Origin: JADKCL01 sp046050405
Lineage (GTDB): Bacteria > Bacteroidota > Bacteroidia > J057 > JADKCL01
Reading direction: 5' to 3'
Assembly (NCBI GenBank): GCA_046050405.1
Contig: JBJOPY010000132.1
Location: 1 to 5,885 of the forward strand
DNA: 5,885 nucleotides
Shown: one piece after another, positions 1-5,582 of the stretch
Position numbering within the stretch: the first letter of the stretch is position 1
Layout of the letters: each line of letters opens with the position of its first letter
Translations under genes and position numbers: made by a program
The notes under the pieces: model-generated
What the model was told of the DNA's origin: nothing
The model's database searches: none
Seen by the model: only the letters and a program-made list of their open reading frames with translations

Positions 1-435
1 GCTACAAGCTCAATCGGAGATACCATGGATTCGGGTTGTTCGACAGGCTAGTTATCGCTGCAACATGCCACTGGAACCAATCTTAACCCCCTTACTGGCA
101 AAGTTCCCCATAAGCATAAAATTGAATATCCCCACAATAGGGAGTATGCTAAAAAGCGTTCTCCTTGATTCCAGTGCTATCGTGCGGCGGCGATGCGCCT
201 GTCTCACAAACTGAATCCAAGACGAGGCCCCTGTGAGACCTGAAATTGTTGGTGCGAAGTCCAGACTCCAGCTGGACGCCACCCTCTGGCGTGTGCCAGT
301 CGAGGGTTCCTGCCTTCAGGTTTCCGAACGACCCATCCCACAGGGATCGACTGCTGGCTGGAAGTCGTCCAGAGGCACCTGAACCGGATCGGCCTGCAAA
401 AGCCCGAATATCAGTCTACCTGTGTAAGCGATTCG
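1..435. other. Non-coding stretch downstream of the DUF4249 gene, rich in short inverted repeats
   Basis: I see no supportable gene here. All three minus-strand frames are fairly open between about 150 and 415, but none has a convincing start, signal peptide or recognisable motif, so I treat them as chance. What is visible is a cluster of inverted repeats. GTCCAG at 259-264 pairs with CTGGAC at 272-277. CCCTCTGGC at 282-290 pairs with GCCA (295-298) plus GAGGG (302-306), with a 3-nt bulge. A nested set follows: TTCAGGT (315-321) with ACCTGAA (377-383), ACGAC (328-332) with GTCGT (364-368), and ATCCC (335-339) with GGGAT (343-347). This may be the 3' untranslated region of the minus-strand operon, a small structured RNA, or decayed DNA. 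None of the hairpins has a clear T tract, so no standard intrinsic terminator can be called. Confidence 0.5.
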
Positions 436-1251
436 TCATGGGAGGATCAGCGTGTCCCGATCCATTTCATAGCCAGTGAAGCAACCCAGTCCTCCGGTCA
501 CATTTGAACGAATTACACCCGGCTGCGCAAATGGGTTCCCATTGGAGCTTGCAGCATCATCCAGGCTGTTCAGGTAGCTCCAATAGCTCTGAGAAATGTG
601 GTAAAGCGATGCGATCAGCGTATCACCCGAGCGGTAGTCAAAGAAGGTTCCGACCGTAATATCCTTCCCGTCGCCGATGAGGTCATCCAGTGTGAAGTCG
701 AATTGCAAGGGACTTTCTTCCGACACCTCACCGGGGACGGGTACTTTGCCCTTGTAGAGTGCAAAGCGATAGTAATTATCCTGTCCGGGTGGATCGGGCC
801 AGCTGACAGTGACCGCCGCTGCGCTGTCCTGGTTATAGGATGCTGTCATGGACGAAATGCGTACGGGTGGCATCACCCTGGTGGAACCGCGCACCACTCG
901 CCCCGTGGTATCACGAACCTCGATTTGATATTCGACGTCGTAATCAGGCGGTACCGTGTATTCTGACAAATACAGGAAGTCAGAGACGAAAGGGCGGAGC
1001 GTATCTGCGAGCCCATGGTGGGTGATCACGACAGTCGCACCAGCCACGAAGGGGGTCGCAAAAGAGTCTTGAAAACCAATACTCTCACTGAGAATCATAT
1101 ACATCGGACTCCCGACCTCTAAAAAACATTCGACCACCAGCTGACTCTTGTACTCCGGCAGATCCAGATCCACATCCTTTGTACCGTTGCACCCATAGAT
1201 GCCAAATAGCAACACAGGAAATAAAATCAGGAATCTGCATCGGACGCTCAT
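436..1251 (-). CDS. DUF4249 domain-containing outer-membrane lipoprotein
   Basis: A 271-residue predicted lipoprotein, about the usual size for the DUF4249 family of Bacteroidota. Residues 1-20 form a lipoprotein signal peptide: basic MSVRCR, a hydrophobic core, then lipobox I-Y-G-C with Cys21 as the lipidated residue. Family-like features follow: an early beta-rich segment (SQLVVECFLEVGSPMYMIL, about 36-54), a middle segment ending in MPPV near 127-130, and the C-terminal block NPFAQPGVIRSN...GGLGCFTGY (239-261). The ATG at 1251 is preferred over an upstream in-frame ATG at 1272, because it puts the basic n-region next to the hydrophobic core and lies 2 nt after the receptor's stop. It is therefore probably co-translated with the receptor. 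DUF4249 proteins are commonly encoded beside TonB receptors. An accessory or substrate-capture role at the outer membrane is inferred; the substrate is unknown. Confidence 0.92.
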   Translation of the reverse strand: MSVRCRFLILFPVLLFGIYGCNGTKDVDLDLPEYKSQLVVECFLEVGSPMYMILSESIGFQDSFATPFVAGATVVITHHGLADTLRPFVSDFLYLSEYTVPPDYDVEYQIEVRDTTGRVVRGSTRVMPPVRISSMTASYNQDSAAAVTVSWPDPPGQDNYYRFALYKGKVPVPGEVSEESPLQFDFTLDDLIGDGKDITVGTFFDYRSGDTLIASLYHISQSYWSYLNSLDDAASSNGNPFAQPGVIRSNVTGGLGCFTGYEMDRDTLILP

Positions 1252-1253
1252 GT

Positions 1254-3602
1254 TCAGAACTTGAAATTCCATGTCAAGGATGGGATGATCGGAAAAAGGG
1301 ACACTTGTTTGATCTTGATTCCCGTTGGGATCTCCGCCCCTGTCGTCCCATCTTGACGGGTAGCGACATCCAAATAGAGGAAGTACGCATTGCGGCGGCT
1401 ATACGCGTTGTAAATGCTCAAGGTCAGATCCGATTCGCCCCACTTCGGTCGCAGGCTGTAGACCAATCCGATATCCATGCGATGGTAGCTCGGCATGCGA
1501 AACGCGTTCCTGCTAGTATAAATGGGGACGACACTGGTACCAATCCCCCTGACCGGATCCACGGGGATCATCAAACCCACGGGAAGCGTCACGGCATTTC
1601 CCGTTCCATAGACGAAGGTGGTGGACAGGCTGAAACGCCTCCCCAGATCACCCATGACTACAACAGAGAGGTCGTTTCGACGGTCATACCTCGGATGAAA
1701 CTTCTGACCACCATTGATGGCATCGAACTGCCGCCAATTCCAAGCCAAGGTATATCCCACCCAACCGCTGATACGGTCAAGGAGGCTGTTTCCCTGGCCA
1801 CGCCTCTTCTCGAAGTAGAGTTCGTTCCCATAGCTCCAGCCTTTTCCGAAGATAAACTCTTGGTCCAGCTCGGGATTGAGGAAGATCTGTGCGCCATCAC
1901 GCAAATCGATCTGGCGTGCAATCCATTTGTAGTAAACCTCATCGGTCAGCAAGAAATTCCTCCCGATCAGGAAACTGCCCCCCGCAGCGATCTGGTCAGA
2001 TCGCTGAGGCTGCACGATCTTGCCAGAGGGATACCACATATCCGTGGGCAAGGATGCACCCGATGTACTCACCATGTGAATGTACTGGAACATTCTGGCG
2101 TAGGCTGCCTTGATACTGACCTTGTCAGAAATACTGTATTTCAGTGATGCCCGGGGCTCGATACCTTTGTAAAACTTCGTGGCACCGAGGAATCCAGAAG
2201 CCCGCACTCCCCCATTGACGGTGAGTTTGGGGCTGACAGTGAATTCGTCATTCACATAGGCCCCCAGTTCGGTTCCGAAGAAATCCTGGCCAGACTTGAA
2301 ATCAATGCTGCCATCCTCGGAGGAGGCCCGGAAACGCCCGACACTGAATGCGTGGTAGATATACGCCAATCCAGCTTTGATCTGGTGGCGGTCGCCGCCC
2401 TTCACCAGAAGTTGCGAATTCCCTGCGACATCCTTGATCCCGGAGGAGAGTTTGAACTGAAATTGGGAGAATGTATTGTCAAAGGCGTAATCGTACTGGG
2501 ATACGCTCATCCACGTTTTCAGCAACAGCCTGGAGCTGAAGGCATGAGACCAATCAGCCACCCCGGCCACGTTTCCCCAACCTAGCCTGAAGTCGAAATC
2601 ACCTGATCTGAACCGAAACTTGTCACGTCCGCCATACAAGCCCACCTGGATCTGATCCCTTGGGCTGGGCTTGATCGTGAGCTTGGAATTGAAGTCATAG
2701 AAATAATAGTCAGGAATGGGGTTGAATTCGGGGTCGTCCTTCTTGAGGATGTTCAGCTGCCGGGTAAATATGTCGAAGTAGGTTCGCCGTCCACAGACGA
2801 GAAGGGAAACCCGGTCTCTGATGATGGGGACTTCGAGGGAAAGTCGGCTAGAGATCACGCCGATTCCGCCACTTCCGGAGAATTTCCTCATGTTGCCGTC
2901 GCGTTGGGTGACGTCAATCACAGAAGAGAGCTTTCCTCCAAACTGGGCAGGAAAGCCGCCCTTGTACAAGGTGACGTCCTTCACAGCATCCCCGTTGAAG
3001 GTGCTGAAAAGTCCGAAGAGGTGGCTGGGGTTGTAAACAGGGGCATTGTCCAGCAGAAAAAGGTTCTGGTCAGGCCCTCCGCCACGCACATACATGCCCG
3101 AGATTCCCTCCCCCCCCGATTGCACGCCAGGTTTGAGTTGCAGGGTCTTGATGATGTCCACCTCCCCGAACAATGCAGGAAGCTTCTTGGCTTCCAGGAT
3201 GGTCAACTTCTCGGAGCTCATCTGCGTGCTGTTCAGCTTTTCTTGCAGGGAATTGGCCTCGATGACGACATCTTTCAGGGTGGTGCCCTGTTCCCTGAGT
3301 TTGGCATCCACCTTCATATTCTCAGTGACGTCCACCACATGTGTCGCAGGCTCGTAACCTGTGAATGAAAAAACAATCGTCAAGGTGTCTGCTGGGACGG
3401 TGATGACGTAGTTGCCATCCTCATCCGTGTAGGCACCGACCCTTTTCCCTGGCGCGAAGACGCCCGCCCCGGCCATGGGCTCACCGGTTTCGGCATCACG
3501 CACCTTGCCGGATACCGTGAAAAGGGATTGTGCATAGCCAATTTGAACCAGGGCTAGGGAAATGACAAGGCCAATTGTGAGACGATTTGAGGGGAAAGCC
3601 AA
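1254..3602 (-). CDS. TonB-dependent outer-membrane receptor with N-terminal carboxypeptidase-regulatory-like domain
   Basis: A 782-residue receptor, predicted to import a ligand across the outer membrane using TonB-ExbBD energy. Residues 1-25 are a signal peptide, likely cut after GYAQ. Residues 28-105 are a CarboxypepD_reg-like beta-sandwich (VSGKVRDAETGEPMAGAGVF, then TDEDGNYVITV). LKDVVIEA at 109-116 resembles the linker or TonB-box-like segment of this group. The plug spans about 128-235, with YVRGGGPDQNLFLLDNAPVY (171-190) and YKGGFPAQFGGKLSSVIDV (213-231). The rest is a beta-barrel ending in SLTWNFKF with the typical C-terminal Phe. It is shorter than SusC proteins (about 1000 residues), and the partner is DUF4249 rather than SusD. 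The start is TTG at 3602-3600: an in-frame stop lies shortly upstream, no ATG lies between, and the signal peptide begins here. It appears intact. Substrate cannot be read from sequence. Confidence 0.96.
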   Translation of the reverse strand: MAFPSNRLTIGLVISLALVQIGYAQSLFTVSGKVRDAETGEPMAGAGVFAPGKRVGAYTDEDGNYVITVPADTLTIVFSFTGYEPATHVVDVTENMKVDAKLREQGTTLKDVVIEANSLQEKLNSTQMSSEKLTILEAKKLPALFGEVDIIKTLQLKPGVQSGGEGISGMYVRGGGPDQNLFLLDNAPVYNPSHLFGLFSTFNGDAVKDVTLYKGGFPAQFGGKLSSVIDVTQRDGNMRKFSGSGGIGVISSRLSLEVPIIRDRVSLLVCGRRTYFDIFTRQLNILKKDDPEFNPIPDYYFYDFNSKLTIKPSPRDQIQVGLYGGRDKFRFRSGDFDFRLGWGNVAGVADWSHAFSSRLLLKTWMSVSQYDYAFDNTFSQFQFKLSSGIKDVAGNSQLLVKGGDRHQIKAGLAYIYHAFSVGRFRASSEDGSIDFKSGQDFFGTELGAYVNDEFTVSPKLTVNGGVRASGFLGATKFYKGIEPRASLKYSISDKVSIKAAYARMFQYIHMVSTSGASLPTDMWYPSGKIVQPQRSDQIAAGGSFLIGRNFLLTDEVYYKWIARQIDLRDGAQIFLNPELDQEFIFGKGWSYGNELYFEKRRGQGNSLLDRISGWVGYTLAWNWRQFDAINGGQKFHPRYDRRNDLSVVVMGDLGRRFSLSTTFVYGTGNAVTLPVGLMIPVDPVRGIGTSVVPIYTSRNAFRMPSYHRMDIGLVYSLRPKWGESDLTLSIYNAYSRRNAYFLYLDVATRQDGTTGAEIPTGIKIKQVSLFPIIPSLTWNFKF

Positions 3603-3630
3603 AATACCTGTTATTCCTGATTTGGAGTGG

Positions 3631-3638
3631 CAAATTTA
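3631..3638 (-). promoter_or_regulatory. Candidate -7 element (TAAATTTG) for the receptor-DUF4249 operon
   Basis: On the minus strand this reads TAAATTTG, an exact match to the Bacteroidota -7 consensus TAnnTTTG. It lies 28 nt upstream of the TTG start, so a transcript starting a few bases downstream would have a leader of about 20-25 nt. No TTG or TTTG sits at the expected 17-23 nt further upstream, so the -33 element is poor. That would fit a promoter needing an activator or an alternative sigma factor, but this is inference. Confidence 0.5.
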
Positions 3639-3659
3639 CCAGAATGTCTCGAATTCTGG
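3639..3659. promoter_or_regulatory. Perfect inverted repeat, candidate operator at the receptor promoter
   Basis: CCAGAAT (3639-3645) and ATTCTGG (3653-3659) are perfect 7-bp arms around a 7-nt spacer. The repeat directly abuts the candidate -7 element of the minus-strand operon and fills the space where the -7/-33 spacer would lie, a usual position for a repressor site. A second, shorter palindrome, GGAAT/ATTCC (3658-3662 and 3665-3669), overlaps its right edge. The arm spacing suits a dimeric helix-turn-helix regulator. No regulator gene is present in the window. Confidence 0.4.
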
Positions 3660-3726
3660 AATAGATTCCGGTTTATTTCCAGATTTATCCGTAGCTTCGA
3701 GTGTGAATGATTCTAAAAAGAGCGTT

Positions 3727-4116
3727 ATGCAGTTAAAATTCCTCGTTTCTTGCGGACTTTGCATTCTTCTTTTCGCTGTTTCACCGGTTGAAGCCAGAAC
3801 TTCCCCCATGGCAGCTTCCTTCGTACCATCCAGCCGGATTATCGGAGGAGGAGATGACGACAAGGAGAAAAAAAAGGAAAAAGACGAGTCCACCAAGGAT
3901 GCCAAGACGCGAGACCTATCCCGCAAACCTCAGCAACATGCACGGATGTCCGCCAAGATGGCTCGCCAGAGTTCCAAGTTTACCCAGAAGGAAATCGTGG
4001 GACGTGCCAAGGTGAGGAATTACTTCCATTCCACCTTCAACACAAAATACGGAAAGCCGGTGAATTTCAGAAGTACCTCTGCAAGAAATCAGTGGTCGAA
4101 AGGACACAAATGGTAG
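3727..4116 (+). CDS. Small secreted, highly basic protein of unknown function
   Basis: A 129-residue protein I do not recognise. The ATG at 3727 is chosen because it begins a clean signal peptide, MQLKFLVSCGLCILLFAV..., likely cut after VEA at residue 23; the in-frame extension upstream is not signal-like. The mature part is about 106 residues without cysteine. It holds a Gly-Asp patch and a Lys/Glu/Asp low-complexity stretch (about 39-63), then a basic half with 16 Lys or Arg and only one acidic residue after position 63, ending in an aromatic-basic tail (NQWSKGHKW). By simple count the mature protein carries 26 Lys/Arg and 10 Asp/Glu. It is probably periplasmic or exported and might bind an anionic partner such as nucleic acid or polysaccharide, which is inference from charge. 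It diverges from the receptor operon. Codons favour C or G at third positions, which supports it being real. Confidence 0.68.
   Translation: MQLKFLVSCGLCILLFAVSPVEARTSPMAASFVPSSRIIGGGDDDKEKKKEKDESTKDAKTRDLSRKPQQHARMSAKMARQSSKFTQKEIVGRAKVRNYFHSTFNTKYGKPVNFRSTSARNQWSKGHKW
3870..3876 (+). other. A_AAA_AAG slippery heptamer, possible -1 frameshift site
   Basis: The run of eight A at 3868-3875 followed by G is read in the zero frame as AAA AAA AAG (Lys-Lys-Lys). Its last seven bases match the slippery heptamer of Escherichia coli dnaX in the correct phase. The -1 frame has a stop at 3855-3857 and is then open until the TGA at 4539-4541, about 221 codons beyond the heptamer. I see no obvious strong stimulatory stem just downstream, and the Lys-rich stretch alone would often produce such a heptamer. 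The motif is certain; its function is not. Confidence 0.25.
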
Positions 4117-4590
4117 GCCATCGCCGAGTCCGCAACGAACATAGATCCAAACTATATGATGGTGGAAAGCCAAATGGGTTCCTTGCAAGTCTATTCCCCG
4201 TGCAGGATCGGATCAGTCTCCCTTCTATGGTGCGTAACTATTCCGGATTCGGGAGATCACTGTTAGCGCACGGGATGTACCAGAGGGCTATTCCTCCTCT
4301 CTCCATCCATACCGAGGAGAGGCACCCAAATGACAGTTTCGGAAAGCCGTACTTCTCAGTGATAAGATATGCCCGAGAAGCATGCCGAGAATATACACCG
4401 TTGGGGAGAACGCCAGTCGGTGGATGCGATGATTTCCCTATCTCGATCGTGGTGATGGATGGCCGAAACCTTCAGCACAGTAACCTTTCCACCAATCGGA
4501 TCCGCCACCAATCAGTCCCAATACCGCTCCCGATCGGGTGATGCAGATTCTGCCGACACGGGAGAATCCAAATTCTCAGCTATCGCAACC
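4117..4590. other. Gap between convergent genes with no confident gene
   Basis: No recognisable product is encoded here. On the plus strand one frame is open from 3858 to a TGA at 4539-4541. Its internal starts are GTG 4092, within the secreted-protein gene, and ATG 4227, which would give 104 residues. The translation is rich in Arg, Pro, Ser and His, and shows no motif, signal peptide or membrane segment, as expected of non-coding DNA. The stretch also contains the palindrome CCCGATCGGG (4529-4538). I see no T-tract terminator for the gene ending at 4116. Confidence 0.45.
4562..4577 (-). terminator. Weak hairpin after the Pmp3-domain gene
   Basis: GAGAAT (4562-4567) and ATTCTC (4572-4577) form a perfect 6-bp stem with a 4-nt loop, beginning 13 nt past the stop of the minus-strand Pmp3 gene. 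The stem is AT-rich and no T tract follows on the minus strand, so it is at best a weak or processing-related 3' end. Confidence 0.2.
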
Positions 4591-5178
4591 TTACTTGGCG
4601 AGAATCACGTACAATGCCCAGACGATCCCCGGCAACCACCCCAGTATCGTAAGAATTAGACATATCCAGAAATCAATCCCGACCTTCTTCGTGTAAAGGT
4701 AAACGGCAAGCGGCGGAAGAAGGACGGCGAGCACCACGTAGAGCAACATTGAGCTATCATCAAGAGGGGCCTCTGGCCTCATCTTTTGGCGTGCATCTCG
4801 ATAGTTTTGGATGGCTTCCTTCAAGTGCCTCCTAACCTCCTTCTTGTGGGCGGCTTCCTTTGCCAGCGCGACAAATTGCTCCTCACTGGATCCATCCCAC
4901 ACATGAACTTCCTTTACGTCCTTTCCAGATCCAATCCCGGGATTCATGAGGCCAGAACCTAGATCTGGAGCCTCCCCAGAATGCTCCATCCGATGAAGAT
5001 TCAGGTCTCCAGCCTCACCCTCCGGTGCAGGTTGCACCCTCACCCCTGCCTCCGGTGCAGGATGCTGCGCCGCAGACCTCCCACCCCCTCCGCGATCACC
5101 TCCGGGAGCACTCGCCCATGCACTGTGCAGGAGAGATACCACAATGGCCAACACGGTCAAAAGCCCAGCCCTTTTCAT
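4591..5178 (-). CDS. YqaE/Pmp3-family membrane protein with N-terminal secreted extension
   Basis: A 195-residue protein whose last 50 residues (about 145-195) are a Pmp3/YqaE domain: TM helix 1 with LAVLLPPLAVYL (150-161), a short loop KKVGID, then TM helix 2 with FWICLILTILGWLPGIVWALY (170-190, with the conserved L-P-G-I). Stand-alone Pmp3 proteins are only about 50-60 residues and are linked in yeast, plants and bacteria to membrane potential or stress tolerance. Here the domain follows a signal peptide (1 to about 24, ASA), a Gly/Pro/Glu low-complexity segment (25-90), and a charged, probably coiled-coil helix (about 97-134). The ATG at 5178 is preferred over one at 5247, because it starts the signal peptide and the best promoter lies between the two. 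The extension is probably exported with the C-terminus in the inner membrane, which is inference. No operon partner is seen. Confidence 0.92.
   Translation of the reverse strand: MKRAGLLTVLAIVVSLLHSAWASAPGGDRGGGGRSAAQHPAPEAGVRVQPAPEGEAGDLNLHRMEHSGEAPDLGSGLMNPGIGSGKDVKEVHVWDGSSEEQFVALAKEAAHKKEVRRHLKEAIQNYRDARQKMRPEAPLDDSSMLLYVVLAVLLPPLAVYLYTKKVGIDFWICLILTILGWLPGIVWALYVILAK
5019..5061. repeat. 13-bp direct repeat with 30-bp period inside the Pmp3-domain gene
   Basis: CCTCCGGTGCAGG occurs at 5019-5031 and again at 5049-5061. The 30-bp period equals ten codons and encodes the two PAPE segments (residues 40-43 and 50-53) in the low-complexity linker. It looks like an internal duplication that has partly diverged, and could vary in copy number between strains. 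Confidence 0.6.
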
Positions 5179-5229
5179 ACATTTATTCAGTCTATGCGAG
5201 ACACCAGAGGACACACTTGCATTAGGGTA

Positions 5230-5260
5230 GCAATATAAGCAAATCATCGACTCCCCGCAA
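5230..5260 (-). promoter_or_regulatory. Candidate Bacteroidota-type promoter of the Pmp3-domain gene
   Basis: On the minus strand, TTG (5260-5258) is followed after 20 nt by TATATTGC (5237-5230). The latter is close to TAnnTTTG, with three of the four TTTG positions doubtful only by a shift, and the spacing lies in the usual 17-23 nt range. The predicted leader to the ATG at 5178 is about 45 nt. An alternative exact -7 match, TAACTTTG (5280-5273), lies further upstream but has no -33 partner and overlaps a DnaA-box sequence. Confidence 0.4.
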
Positions 5261-5277
5261 TGAAAGACCGAACAAAG

Positions 5278-5297
5278 TTATCCACATTTAATCCACA
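5278..5297 (+). promoter_or_regulatory. DnaA-box consensus with a degenerate second copy
   Basis: TTATCCACA (5278-5286) is an exact match to the classical DnaA box, and TAATCCACA (5289-5297) differs at one position. They are in the same orientation and 11 bp apart, about one helical turn. They lie upstream of the Pmp3-domain gene. Two boxes do not make an origin, and no dnaA, dnaN or AT-rich unwinding element is seen. A regulatory DnaA target or coincidence are the alternatives. Confidence 0.3.
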
Positions 5298-5350
5298 TGG
5301 TTTTTGAGCGGATATCCAATCTATTTCCCCATTCTAATCCCAGAGTTCCA

Positions 5351-5473
5351 ATGATCATTCCCATCAACCATCACCGCAACAGTACTGCTGAGTATTGTAC
5401 CCTCCCAAGCGATCCGGCCATCGGCCGCCATATACGTGAAAGAATCGACTTCGAATACAAGAACCACCGCTGA
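5351..5473 (+). CDS. Doubtful 40-codon small ORF
   Basis: ATG at 5351 opens a frame of 40 residues ending in TGA. The product begins MIIPINHHRN and ends in a charged segment (RHIRERIDFEYKNHR). There is no signal peptide, membrane segment or family I recognise, and no promoter of the Bacteroidota type at a suitable distance. The frame overlaps two hairpins (5379-5398 and 5415-5427). It is listed because it is the only ATG-started frame of note in this gap; it is more likely non-coding. Confidence 0.15.
   Translation: MIIPINHHRNSTAEYCTLPSDPAIGRHIRERIDFEYKNHR
5379..5398. repeat. 8-bp hairpin with 4-nt loop in the intergenic region
   Basis: ACAGTACT (5379-5386) can pair with AGTATTGT (5391-5398) around the loop GCTG, with one G-T wobble. 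It is followed at 5415-5427 by a GC-rich hairpin, CGGCC-ATC-GGCCG. A 10-bp palindrome, AATGATCATT, lies just before, at 5350-5359. Their role is unknown; none has a T tract marking a terminator. Confidence 0.4.
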
Positions 5474-5582
5474 AGCACCTTAATGTCAGGTGGATCTGCA
5501 TCGTACTAGTGTACTCTCCATCTTGCTGCCATCGTGGCATGCCTATCCCGGTACAATACCAGTCCTGGAACTGCTCCCGTTC

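Noticed and set aside
52..282. Minus-strand ORF of 76 codons with a hydrophobic patch
   Set aside because: No promoter, conserved motif or convincing signal peptide (the hydrophobic part is internal and short), and it lies in a stretch open in several frames.
149..415. Minus-strand frame of 88 codons without a stop, encoding segments such as TLDWHTPEGGVQLESGL
   Set aside because: It has no usable start codon and no family I recognise. The other two minus frames are also largely open here, so base composition explains it better than a gene fragment.
1179..2147. Plus-strand ORF of 322 codons
   Set aside because: It lies wholly antisense to the clearly identified receptor and DUF4249 genes, and its translation has no domain features, so it is a shadow frame.
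3603..3726. Promoter for the plus-strand secreted-protein gene at TAGCTTCG (3692-3699)
   Set aside because: The -7 match is imperfect and no TTG or TTTG lies 17-23 nt upstream, so I do not call it.
4296..4322. Pyrimidine/purine hairpin CCTCTC/GAGAGG as a terminator for the secreted-protein gene
   Set aside because: It is about 180 bp past the stop, has a 13-nt or longer loop with register ambiguity, and no T tract.
4459..4659. Plus-strand ORF of 66 codons
   Set aside because: It runs into the 3' end of the well-supported Pmp3-domain gene on the other strand, and shows no recognisable feature.
5278..5297. Replication origin
   Set aside because: Only one exact and one near DnaA box are present, with no AT-rich unwinding region and no replication genes nearby.
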